Assembly (NCBI RefSeq): GCF_019649055.1
Contig: NW_026570403.1
Span: 1-64,000, forward strand
DNA from: Paramacrobiotus metropolitanus
Lineage: Eukaryota > Tardigrada > Eutardigrada > Parachela > Macrobiotidae
Direction: 5' to 3'
DNA: 64,000 bases
Part shown: piece after piece, positions 9,732 to 19,371 of the stretch
Numbering within the stretch: the first letter of the stretch is position 1
Layout: every line of letters begins with the position of its first letter
Position numbers and translations under genes: made by a program
Notes under the pieces: generated by a model
What the model was told of the DNA's origin: nothing
Database searches by the model: none
Seen by the model: only the letters and a program-made list of their open reading frames with translations

Positions 9732-12700
9732 ATCGAGACATCCTGGCCTGGGGAAATAACGCTCGGTTCATACGACGACTTTGTCATCCGGACGCCCCCC
9801 AAACGACCAGGACTCGACAACACCTTATCCGAACTACATCATGGTTGGAAACCAGGGTGAACGAGTACGAGGAGGAAAAGCAACGCGACGAAGAAGAGAA
9901 GTCGACCAGCGTGGCAACAAACGCCATGGCTGAAGGTCGGTCGTCTCGGATCACAAAGATCCAGACGGCTCGGAAACCGAGTTTCGACTCAGTCCGACTT
10001 CCACCTCCAGCCCCACCAGCCAAACCCGACCTTGAATGGATAAAAGCAGTCAACACACAGTTACTGCGAGCGGACGCTGTTATACTCGAACTCCGAAAGA
10101 TGATGGACGAAACCGACCAACGGAGTCCACAGTACTGTCAGATCGACATTAACCTCGGACACTTGGAGAACAACACCAAGGAAGCCCGATTTATCCTTCG
10201 ACCAACAACAGTGTGGTCAGCTAAGAATCAGGAACGGCTGCAAACATTGGTAGCCATGATTCAGTCCTTTGTAGACGACTTCTACAAACGGAAAGAAGCG
10301 GAAGGACAGAAGAAATCGAGGAGACCGCCATCCGCGAAAAAGCCAAAGGTACAATCGGTCAAACCGACACAGGTAGTTCCACCGGTGAGTCACCAAGACG
10401 AGCCGATGGACGAAGTACCGGTACCACCACTTGAAGGCGACGATGAACCGATGGATACGTCGGAGGAAGTCGGAACAACAGAAGTAATCCGACCTAAGCC
10501 CCTGGAACGACCTACAACGTTACCTGGGCTCTCACAAAGAGAACCACAGAGTGAACGAACACCTGATGGTCGACTTATCCTCCAACCAGGCGGATCGAAC
10601 TCACCAAAGTTTGCACGGAAGCCAAAAACGACGGATAACGTCGAAGAGCATGGACCACGCAGGCGGCTCTTCCCGTCGAAGTCGCCATCACCAGTCCCAG
10701 TCAGGACCAAGGAACAACTCTTGGAAATCCTGAAGGCGACTCCGTCTTCCCTACCACCGGCCGAAGAGAAGCCGAGCCCGTCGCGGAAAGTGATGGGAGC
10801 AAAAGCCTTGTTTACTCCGGCCGTCCATAAGAAGCTAGTCGGCCAAGCCAAAACGCTGGACCTTCAACGGATACTCTATGAAGCACAACTTCAAGGAGGT
10901 ATCCGAGATCGGACCATGACAGAAGAGCAACAGACTCAAATGGCCCAGAAGATCCATGCTACCATCCAGGATAGAGATAAAGTCCTGAGAAGGTTGGTTA
11001 CTCTGAGATGCGGAAAGCAGGAGTTACGACAACTCCAGCTGGATACGAACATGATCCAGACGATTCAGCGGCTCCGCAACCCGAGCATCAACCCGGGCGC
11101 CTACACATTGGAAATTCAACCTCGGCCTGGAGAAGAGGTTACCGAGAAGATTCCGATAACAATGTCGGATAGCAGCGAAGATGAGGAGAACGCGGACAAC
11201 ATCGACTCCGACGACTCCATGCACCAGAAGGCAGCGGCACCTACGAAGGGATCTATACCGAAACGAGGTAGATCGCCGGTAAAGCAGATTTCGCCGACTC
11301 GATCAGCATCCCAGCCGACTAAGCTGCCAAGTCAACCGACGACTGAGAAACCACCTAGGTTCTCACCTCGGAACACCCCAACGAAACCAAAGAAAACCGA
11401 AGAAGCGATGGATACAACATCCCCTTCGGAAGCGCGAGTCGGAACCACGGTCGAAACGTCACCACAAAGGGACGAACCGACCTCCGTTCACTCTGGTCCA
11501 CGTCTAACAATAGACGAGTCTCGAACGAACGAGTCGACGACCGAGTCGGGTAACATACCGACCAAACGGAGTACGGCCAAGGAGAAACCACCTCAAGACT
11601 CGTCGCGGGAATTTCATGACGACCTAGCCTTACAACATGTAAAGGACTTGACGAGGTTGGAACAGGACGTCTGCATCGACATGGCGTACCCAGAGGATAG
11701 GGAACTCTGGCATTCGCTGAGAATCCGACGTGCCAGTATAGTCGGAAACACCACGGAAGCTCGGCGTGACCACGACCGACTTACCGAGAAGATGGCCGAC
11801 GTGATGAAACGAATGGGAGAACACTACCGAGCGGAAAGGAGTCGACCTAAAGCCCTACAAGAGGCTACGTCGACTCAGCGTAAAGTCACCGCCCCGGAAC
11901 CCAAGTCGACTAAGAAGACGGTACAACCACCCGTCGTCAAAATGAAAGTTCCCCCTCCGATTAGACAACCTTCTGTCCAAATTGACGATGATCTTGACGC
12001 AAGGGTCATCAACTCGGCTAATTCCGCGAAATCCCACAAGGATAAACGGAAGGCTAAGAAGGAAGCAGCAAAACGGTCTGCCAAGCCGCAGCCGACGGAA
12101 ACCCAAAAGAAACCAGTCAAGTCGGAAACCAAGGAGCCGGCCAAACCGAAGTCGGACTCCACGGTTAAGACGCCGAAGCCCAACCCGGCTAAGCGGCATA
12201 AGTCATCTGACGACTTGGATATTTCGGACGCCGGCCCACAAAGGACCGAGCAGAAGGAGAAGGCTCAAGAACCGCACGACAAGGAGGCGGTCGAACGGAA
12301 ATTTAAGGAAGTCATGGAACGAACCGGCACAAAGCCGGCTAAGACTTCAGGAGGTCGGCTACGAAATCCACCAAAACCACCGACTCCGCCTGAACAATCT
12401 CAGCCTTCAACATCCAAGCAACAGTCTGATGTAGAATCCGACCAGGCCTCGGACATTGAAGATAAGGATTCAATCTCCGACCACGGAGATGGGGATCCCT
12501 ATGAAGGATTTAAAGGCGACATGAAAGAAATGTTTAACCACGGAGCGGACACCGACGAATCCCAGTGGCCAGCTCCAGACGATGTACGCGAGCGTCTTCC
12601 GGACGAACAGCCGGAGGACCCGGTCGACACATTAATTCGCACAGTCCGCGTACATGTCGAAGTCGTCCGTAGTATTCGGAGTGCCAAGGAAAACGGCAGG

Positions 12701-14722
12701 GACATCTACCAATCCATGGTACGAGACTTGTCGAATAACATACAAGTCGAAGGCGAAACCGGAACGTGGTTAACGCATCAACTCATGATGCAAATCGTCG
12801 CCTGGACCCTCGATTACGGATTAGCAGTCGCCGTCCACCGACAATGGGGACGGATGGCCGAAATTATCCAACCGGACCTCATCAAATCACTTAAAAGTGC
12901 AGCAGCAAGAAATGCAGACGACACACCGACTAGAATTGCGCGATGTATCGGATACATCCGGAACCCCCGCGGATCGAATCTGGTCCAAATTGCCCGTGTA
13001 TACAACGTGATGTACATGGACAAGAAGGGGAACATCGATGAAATTATCACGTATAGGATAGGCGAACGAATTGCCCTCCTGGTTGAGCAACATACCCTCC
13101 AGACGACTAACGCAGAACGCGACGTGCCAGTTCGGTATACCGTGCCAAACTTCATACCGGAACAACATCGGCGTGAATTTAACCTCCGGATGTCTTACGT
13201 CAACACAGACAAGCCTCCGGTGGGCACGGAACCGACCGAAGAATACAGTGAATCCAACGAACAACCGTCGGCTGATGCAGCCACTTTGCTGCATATAGCT
13301 CGTACGGCTGCACAGTCGTCACAAAAACGAGTACAAGCCTTAACCCGACCTCGAGCACCGCACGAACCGACAACATATGTCGGCACGGCATCGGCTCCGG
13401 CGGGACGAGCAAGCACAGCCAAACCAACTCGGAGTGCGAAGGGACGGTTCATACCGAAGGACGTACAGTCACTTCCACCGTCCTCGCCTATGGAAATTTC
13501 GCCGGAACCAGAAGACTCGACCCAACAGAAGGGAAAGTCGAAGTCGACTAAAACGAAGTCGACTAAGCCGGCTAAGAAAAAGGAACCGAAGTCATCCGAG
13601 CTGATCTCGTCATCCGAGGAAGAAACCGACGACGATGACGACGACGACGACGAAGATTTCCGAACACCCGGAAATGGATCGCCGAAGGATGACGACGACG
13701 ACGACGATGGAAACGGTAAACCTCCACCACCGTCGAGCTCGGCACCTCAACAGCAGGCCGAACCGGAGATACCGGCTAAACAACCTGAAGAGAAGGATAG
13801 CGGCGACAAGGCCGACGACTCCAAGAGTAACGAAGACGATGGCGGAGTATACGTTCCTCGTCAGTACGGTAAACGAGTACCACTGACGCCCGACTCCGAC
13901 CACCAGCCACTTCGTTCGGACTTTCATGAGGATATGATAGAAGTCCTACCAGACGATATTCCTCCACTGGTCAACGTTAGGTTGAAGTACACCGGCATAA
14001 AATCGGCTTCAAAACCCAAGCCGAGCGTCTCGGAATATGATGCGGGATGGATGTATACATTCGCCGCTCTGAAGGCCTTGGCTACACGTGGACCGAAGTT
14101 CGCCACACCAAGAATCGCCTTCAAACTCCTCCAACACTGGAAGGTAGACGAGACGGGCGATTGGCGACAGCTTAGCCAGAACAACGTGCGACACTATTGT
14201 GACCTAGGATACCATGCAGGGAAGTTGATACGTACATATACCAGCGGAAAGCGGATGTACTACGAGTTCCCACCGGCTAAGAAAGACCCGGCTCCTTCAA
14301 CATATGAAGGATGGATACACGCCATCGAAGCGTGCATGGAAATGTCCTGGCACCCTGACGGACTTACCCGCGGAGAAATACTCCACCAACTTATAGCGCG
14401 GTTTGAGTTCCAGTGGACATCAACGGAACCACAGCTGGTCGATCCCAAATACAAGGCCAAACCGGACACGATTGCCGGACGGAAAAAGTACTCCCTGGAC
14501 GACGAACTAGAATTCGTCATATCGAAGGCACTCTACCAACAACAATTTGCCACAAATACCGATAAAACCCAAGGCGGTCAACGGTTCATCGCCTTAAATC
14601 CATCAAATCATCGACACGGACATTTACCGAAGGAACGACCGACCTCGGCACAATCGACCGAGTTGGCCGACTCGCACCAAGCAAGTCGGCTTGGGTCGCC
14701 AGAAGCACCTACACGGGAATGA
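9698..14722 (+). CDS. ORF3: giant charged protein, probably read as -1 fusion with ORF2
   Basis: The reading frame lacks an ATG near its 5' end; the first clear ATG is at about 9926 (MAEGRSSRITK). It overlaps the end of ORF2 in the -1 frame, so translation by frameshifting is the simplest reading and would give a product of about 3,300 residues. The first part contains one more helical hairpin like those of ORF2 (near LLRADAVILELRKM). The middle is Lys/Pro/Ser/Thr-rich and probably disordered, with acidic runs such as DSSEDEEN. About 250 residues around TLIRTVRVHVEVVRSI look globular and helical. Two poly-Asp stretches follow (13,630-13,710). The C-terminal ~250 residues (around YDAGWMYTFAALKALA) look folded. 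I recognise no enzyme, zinc or membrane motif in it. Confidence 0.65.
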   Translation, partial: CVDNSQEANDLNRDILAWGNNARFIRRLCHPDAPQTTRTRQHLIRTTSWLETRVNEYEEEKQRDEEEKSTSVATNAMAEGRSSRITKIQTARKPSFDSVRLPPPAPPAKPDLEWIKAVNTQLLRADAVILELRKMMDETDQRSPQYCQIDINLGHLENNTKEARFILRPTTVWSAKNQERLQTLVAMIQSFVDDFYKRKEAEGQKKSRRPPSAKKPKVQSVKPTQVVPPVSHQDEPMDEVPVPPLEGDDEPMDTSEEVGTTEVIRPKPLERPTTLPGLSQREPQSERTPDGRLILQPGGSNSPKFARKPKTTDNVEEHGPRRRLFPSKSPSPVPVRTKEQLLEILKATPSSLPPAEEKPSPSRKVMGAKALFTPAVHKKLVGQAKTLDLQRILYEAQLQGGIRDRTMTEEQQTQMAQKIHATIQDRDKVLRRLVTLRCGKQELRQLQLDTNMIQTIQRLRNPSINPGAYTLEIQPRPGEEVTEKIPITMSDSSEDEENADNIDSDDSMHQKAAAPTKGSIPKRGRSPVKQISPTRSASQPTKLPSQPTTEKPPRFSPRNTPTKPKKTEEAMDTTSPSEARVGTTVETSPQRDEPTSVHSGPRLTIDESRTNESTTESGNIPTKRSTAKEKPPQDSSREFHDDLALQHVKDLTRLEQDVCIDMAYPEDRELWHSLRIRRASIVGNTTEARRDHDRLTEKMADVMKRMGEHYRAERSRPKALQEATSTQRKVTAPEPKSTKKTVQPPVVKMKVPPPIRQPSVQIDDDLDARVINSANSAKSHKDKRKAKKEAAKRSAKPQPTETQKKPVKSETKEPAKPKSDSTVKTPKPNPAKRHKSSDDLDISDAGPQRTEQKEKAQEPHDKEAVERKFKEVMERTGTKPAKTSGGRLRNPPKPPTPPEQSQPSTSKQQSDVESDQASDIEDKDSISDHGDGDPYEGFKGDMKEMFNHGADTDESQWPAPDDVRERLPDEQPEDPVDTLIRTVRVHVEVVRSIRSAKENGRDIYQSMVRDLSNNIQVEGETGTWLTHQLMMQIVAWTLDYGLAVAVHRQWGRMAEIIQPDLIKSLKSAAARNADDTPTRIARCIGYIRNPRGSNLVQIARVYNVMYMDKKGNIDEIITYRIGERIALLVEQHTLQTTNAERDVPVRYTVPNFIPEQHRREFNLRMSYVNTDKPPVGTEPTEEYSESNEQPSADAATLLHIARTAAQSSQKRVQALTRPRAPHEPTTYVGTASAPAGRASTAKPTRSAKGRFIPKDVQSLPPSSPMEISPEPEDSTQQKGKSKSTKTKSTKPAKKKEPKSSELISSSEEETDDDDDDDDEDFRTPGNGSPKDDDDDDDGNGKPPPPSSSAPQQQAEPEIPAKQPEEKDSGDKADDSKSNEDDGGVYVPRQYGKRVPLTPDSDHQPLRSDFHEDMIEVLPDDIPPLVNVRLKYTGIKSASKPKPSVSEYDAGWMYTFAALKALATRGPKFATPRIAFKLLQHWKVDETGDWRQLSQNNVRHYCDLGYHAGKLIRTYTSGKRMYYEFPPAKKDPAPSTYEGWIHAIEACMEMSWHPDGLTRGEILHQLIARFEFQWTSTEPQLVDPKYKAKPDTIAGRKKYSLDDELEFVISKALYQQQFATNTDKTQGGQRFIALNPSNHRHGHLPKERPTSAQSTELADSHQASRLGSPEAPTRE
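9948..9962 (+). repeat. ACAAA-loop hairpin inside ORF3
   Basis: GGATC-ACAAA-GATCC is a perfect 5-bp stem. It has the same loop as the non-coding copies but a different stem sequence. Confidence 0.65.
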
Positions 14723-14959
14723 GGAAACGCAGAACGCGTTGGGAGAGAGGCATAACCGACCTCCTCCCAGTGACACCATACAGGCGTCATCGACCAACAG
14801 AAGTCGATTTACCTCATTGGACGACCACAAAGGCGTCCTGGACCAGTTCGAGAACCGACCTGGCCCGACCGTAGTAATCATAGGGTGTAAATTATAGGAT
14901 GCAACCGAGAAACGGTTTGCTGACTTTTGTTTTGACAGACTCGTACGGAAGCCTTCACG
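14723..14959 (+). promoter_or_regulatory. Spacer between ORF3 and ORF4 with hairpins and likely splice acceptor
   Basis: The spacer contains a perfect hairpin ATCGAC / GTCGAT around a CAACAGAA loop (14789-14808). A second one at 14819-14838 has GGACG-a-CC / GG-CGTCC around ACAAA. A T-rich run then ends in TTTGACAG (14931-14938). Reading on from that AG, the ORF4 frame is open at once and has no ATG until 14978, which suggests that ORF4 is reached by splicing from an upstream start codon. Confidence 0.4.
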
Positions 14960-17113
14960 GTGGACTGCCAACAGTGCATGGATAATGCGACGAGGGACAA
15001 CAACAGAATGCCCTGCGCGCTGTGCATCGTATCCTTCACGAACGAACGAATTTCCGGCACCGGAGCGCAACACCGTGCTCAGGCGGCGGCACTTTACCTA
15101 AATGTTGTCGCTGGCAATTTGAGCGCATACCGGTACTTGGCCGGCAGAGAATACTTGATTAATCAACTGGAGTCATATGAACAGGACAATCTGGCTACAA
15201 TTCAGCGACAACGAGCTCGCGACCCGAGATGGGAAGAAACTCGACCACCAGTCCTAACAAATAGGCTGTTCGAGTACCGCCAGATGTTGGACCTGCAACG
15301 TCAACTTGACGACCAGAAGAAGATAAAGGAGGTCGATAGGAAGATCGCCACAATGCGAGTCCATCCACCACCGACCGATCACGAACCGGAAATAAAGATT
15401 CGGGTACAGACACCCACACAGGGTCTCCCGACAGTCGGAGAATTAACTCCCACAATACGCGATGTCTTCGTCGGAGATCCGAACCGACCGATGACCGGCG
15501 CATCTATAACGATGATGATGAATATGCCGGACGGAACTCAACAGCCAGTCACCTTCACACCGGCAACTCAGGAACAGTTGATGGCAATCCCACACAGGGC
15601 AATGCCAGTGGTCACACAGGCCCGTCCAACTGTTTCTCAGCAGATTCCTCAACCCGGAATCCCTGGAAATCGCGCTCAACAGCAGCGCCGACCGAGCAAA
15701 AACCTTGCGGGACATGACCTTAGACACTGGATCGGCCCAGTTGACCTTCGAGACAGAATCGAAGCGCAACGAGCCGTTATCCATGAAGCAGGAAAAGAGC
15801 CAACCAGAGCTCCACCAGGGAAACGTACTGGATCTGGAGAAACAGGGATCGGACTTACGGTCGACTTAACAAATAAGTCGAAACGTAACGTCATCCCACC
15901 TGAACAACGGCCGGAAGCTCAACAAGCAGAACCACCGGCCGAAGTCCAAGCTGAACTGGCAGCTCAACAGGAGCAGATGGACGTCGACGTAGCCGACCAG
16001 ATGGCACAACTGCCACAAGTGGAAGTGCCGATCCGAGAAGACCCTCGCTATGACCGAGCTCGACAACAAGGAATCGAGGTCGTCATGCCACACCCTATCG
16101 AAAGGACGAACCACATTATGAATGTCATGAATTACGAGGAACGGTACCGACCACAAATCTGGCGGATGGTAGAAAACCTTCGTCAATTCCTCGTCCGATC
16201 CGGATATCAGGCGCTGTTCGAACAACATCAGTGGCGGTCCGACTTCAACATGAATGCGCACACAGCGCCGAATGTTGAACACCCGTACACCAGATCGAAT
16301 GCGTTGCCATCGATGACCGACCCGGTCTTGCTCAATGTACCATTGTACAGCCCGGACGGAACACGTGCGAGCCAACTAGGAGCTCGGGAATACTCCCATG
16401 ACGAGTTGGAGAGTGTTGCCCAGTTCGTCATCACGGACGCACACCCAGCCTTTGTAATCACCGCGGCTCGGGCAGCACTGGATTTAACCCAGTATCTTCC
16501 GGAAGGAGAAGTTGACACGGCCCAGGACGGAGTCACGGCATTCCTGCGATTTATCTTCGCAGCTCGACTTGGCAATTATTACTGCCATTATACATTATAC
16601 GGCTTGTACCAGAATGAGATGATACCAGCGGCTGTGGAGACCCTCGTAGCCCAACTCGGCACACCGATGAGAAGTGTTATCCTAGCTGTCTGGATGCGTG
16701 ACTTGCTGTACACCCACGAACGGTATGCGACAAAGTATGCCTTTCGTGAGGACCACGTAGATCCCAGCGACGATGCAACCCGATTCATCAGCTGGTACCG
16801 CGAAAAGAAAACTTTGCCTAGCGGATTCAACTCGTCGCCCTACGAACCTTGGATGTCGGATGACATAGCACCCGGCGCACGACCGTTCGCGCTGCGGCTC
16901 CGCAAACAAGCGGCCAAGGAATCGAGGAAGAGCAGAGCGGAGCGCCCAGGCCAAGAAACAGATGAGACCGACGAGATGTCTCAACGGAGTGGCCCGGCGA
17001 CTTGCAAACCAAGGGACCCCAATATACGGCCACATAACCGACCTGGCCCGGACGACGATGAAGAAGAAGATTACTTCGGCGGCGATAAACCCGTCGAAGT
17101 TCCACTCAGTTAA
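14939..17113 (+). CDS. ORF4: accessory protein with N-terminal Cys pairs and globular C-terminal domain
   Basis: The frame is open from the presumed splice acceptor at 14938. The first ATG is at 14978, giving about 711 residues. Two Cys pairs flank the start: CQQC just before the ATG, and CALC about 19 residues on. Together they would make a small zinc-ribbon-like module, but only if translation starts upstream through a spliced leader. A Gln/Pro/Arg-rich region follows, with Asp/Glu segments around the middle. Roughly 250 residues, from TNHIMNVMNYEERYRPQIW to RDLLYTHERYATKYA, are rich in Trp, Tyr and Phe and look like a folded helical domain. The tail is basic and then acidic (DDDEEEDYFGGD). 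No known family is recognised. It sits last in the element, in the position where an env or accessory gene would be, but has no membrane segment. Confidence 0.65.
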   Translation, partial: TRTEAFTVDCQQCMDNATRDNNRMPCALCIVSFTNERISGTGAQHRAQAAALYLNVVAGNLSAYRYLAGREYLINQLESYEQDNLATIQRQRARDPRWEETRPPVLTNRLFEYRQMLDLQRQLDDQKKIKEVDRKIATMRVHPPPTDHEPEIKIRVQTPTQGLPTVGELTPTIRDVFVGDPNRPMTGASITMMMNMPDGTQQPVTFTPATQEQLMAIPHRAMPVVTQARPTVSQQIPQPGIPGNRAQQQRRPSKNLAGHDLRHWIGPVDLRDRIEAQRAVIHEAGKEPTRAPPGKRTGSGETGIGLTVDLTNKSKRNVIPPEQRPEAQQAEPPAEVQAELAAQQEQMDVDVADQMAQLPQVEVPIREDPRYDRARQQGIEVVMPHPIERTNHIMNVMNYEERYRPQIWRMVENLRQFLVRSGYQALFEQHQWRSDFNMNAHTAPNVEHPYTRSNALPSMTDPVLLNVPLYSPDGTRASQLGAREYSHDELESVAQFVITDAHPAFVITAARAALDLTQYLPEGEVDTAQDGVTAFLRFIFAARLGNYYCHYTLYGLYQNEMIPAAVETLVAQLGTPMRSVILAVWMRDLLYTHERYATKYAFREDHVDPSDDATRFISWYREKKTLPSGFNSSPYEPWMSDDIAPGARPFALRLRKQAAKESRKSRAERPGQETDETDEMSQRSGPATCKPRDPNIRPHNRPGPDDDEEEDYFGGDKPVEVPLS

Positions 17114-17806
17114 GATCGAGTTCCCACACTGGAACTCGATCCCCCATTGGAATAACTTTAAGGAGGCATTGCCGAGAAACGGCACGGTCGAGGACCGACC
17201 TTCCGACTGAGAAACAGTCCGGCTGAGAAACAGCACTGTCGAGAACCGACTTCGGAATGGATACTTCTCTTTAGTTCTTTTCTTTTTTGAAAATGACCAA
17301 CCATGTACGCGGTGGACGTCAACGACGATTTTGCCAGAAGGTCGACTACACAAGTCAGCCGGATTCTTTGGTCGGACCCGGAAACGCGTGGTTAGACCCG
17401 GGTATTTCGGCTCTTTCACCGTACCGGTACGTCCCCCAAGGAATCCCCTGGAACGAACTGGGCAACCGACCCCAGTTCCCCAGCTTGGCAAAGACAGATC
17501 GTAACCACATCTGCTAACAAAGCAGATCGTCAACCACGTTCTGCGACCATCGGAGCCAACAGAAGCCCCAATCCGCGTTACATGGAGATTACTCCGGCCA
17601 ACCGACTCCGGAGAAGAAACCGAGAGGATTACGCTAACATGGCGCGGAACACGTCGCTGCGCGCGTTCCACGCCATGTTTGCCAAGCACCCGTGGCCAAC
17701 TTCGGAACCGGGTAGCCGAGCAGCCTTCACCATTGTAAACAGCGGAAATCCCTCGGCCGAGCCGCCAACAGTGCAGGAAGACTCGGATTGGACTAGGTAC
17801 GGGAGC

Positions 17807-17918
17807 CGACCACAAAGGTCGACTTCGTACTTTGCCCATAACTTGGAGACATAATGGATACTGCTGCGCAAGTCGACCACAAAGGTCGGTTGTGCAAGCC
17901 GATCACAAAGATCGGTTT
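17807..17918 (+). repeat. Cluster of three ACAAA-loop hairpins with compensating stem changes
   Basis: The hairpins are CGACC-ACAAA-GGTCG at 17807-17821, CGACC-ACAAA-GGTCG at 17874-17888, and CCGATC-ACAAA-GATCGG at 17899-17915. The last extends to 9 bp with one G.T pair. The third differs from the others on both arms in a way that keeps pairing. A related imperfect copy lies near 17,985. Confidence 0.7.
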
Positions 17919-19350
17919 CGGAGACCCAAACAGCTCGAACCGCAACGATGCCGATCGTTAAAACCACGATTCGCTACCTTTAGACGACCACAAAGATCGA
18001 CTGAGTATGGTAGCCGACCGACAGAAGTCGATTATGGAGAATGGATGGAAGCTGGCAGTAGTCACGTGATAATTCAACCGGATTCTCCGTTTGAATCCAG
18101 ACCTACAGGCTCTGTACCTGGAGATCAACCGCAGTCTCCCCCGGACGACATCGGGTAAACCAGCCGATTCACCGGTGACCACGACTACGCGCGTCTCTGA
18201 ACGTGCTGCCATTCCCTGAAGAGGAACAGCGACGGTGATTTGGATACTGGTGTACCAACGACTCCGCCGCGACCTGCTTCCCCATGTCTCCAATGGAACA
18301 TCCTAGGCAGACCCAGTTAGAATACTTGATCTGCACCCCCTTAACGAACCCCGATGACGATGACCACCTGCCCGCAACAGTACCGGCCAGTCGGTCTTCG
18401 TCAGCGGCAAAGGAAAATTTCCCCGTGGACATGAGTCGTCTACCCCCAACAGAAGCGGCTAGGCGTCACAGGTTCGCGACAAAACAAAATGGAAGAATCA
18501 GATCTGACGACCCCAGGGACTTGCATGTGCATGAACTTTAAACCAAAGAGCTTGTCTTGTCAACCGGGGCCACAAAGACCCTTAGCGTTGTAAGCGAGCG
18601 CAGTGCATGATGAGACGCCAGCCAACCGGCCAACAGATGCCAAGAAATTCCTACCTCACAGGACTTGGCGACCCAGAAGCAAGCAATTCGGATTGACCGA
18701 CCTCAACAGTAGCTCGGATCCGACCTGGAGTTCACGTCAGAGATCACAGAAGGAACGGAGTTGTGCTGCCGAACATCCCTCTGCCAGTCCGAACTGACCG
18801 AAGGATGTCCTGACACCAAGGACCCGGCCAACTGTAGCCGAACGCACAGAACTCCCAAAATGAGGTTGACAATTACCAGATGGAGGTCGGAAATAAGCGA
18901 CAACAGCTCGGAAAACCAACCAGACATAGGAAATCGACCTCTCAGTGGAGGAACTTACTTTCCCGGCGGATAGATACAAAGTTTATCCGACCTGGGGAAG
19001 TCGGAAAATAGCCGACCTCCGAACTTGGACATGGATATCCGACCTCAAGCCGAGGTCGGAAGTGACCGTACAGAAGTACGACAACAAGTCGGCAAAGACA
19101 TTCAGAAGTCGAGAACCGACCTCCTAACGGAAAAATCCGACCTTCGGACGGATGGAAACAAAGTTCATCCGACCCTCCGAAGTCGACCATAACCGACCAC
19201 ATGTCGGAAGTCGGCAACTTAGTCAACATGACGGACAGAAAGAACGATAGATATCTGCGGTGGACGAATTCGACCTGAAGGAACTTGTTTAGCCCCACAT
19301 GGGCATGTTATTGCAGGTTAACCCTAGTCGACCACTGACGGATAGGATAA

Positions 19351-19371
19351 CCGACCTCGACAGAAGGTCGG
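19351..19371 (+). repeat. CGACAGA-loop hairpin in the element 3' region
   Basis: CCGACCT / AGGTCGG forms a perfect 7-bp stem around CGACAGA, in non-coding DNA. Confidence 0.65.

Noticed and set aside
4752-17113. ORF2-ORF4 as an envelope gene
   Set aside because: There is no signal peptide, transmembrane segment or Cys-rich ectodomain in any of them.
16682-17839. 385-codon minus-strand ORF across the end of ORF4
   Set aside because: It is antisense to ORF4 and the hairpin region, and its composition follows from the GTCGG word bias. No motif supports it.
17582-17854. Possible fifth ORF of the giant element (90 codons)
   Set aside because: It is short, lies among hairpins, and has no sign of coding constraint that can be seen in one copy.
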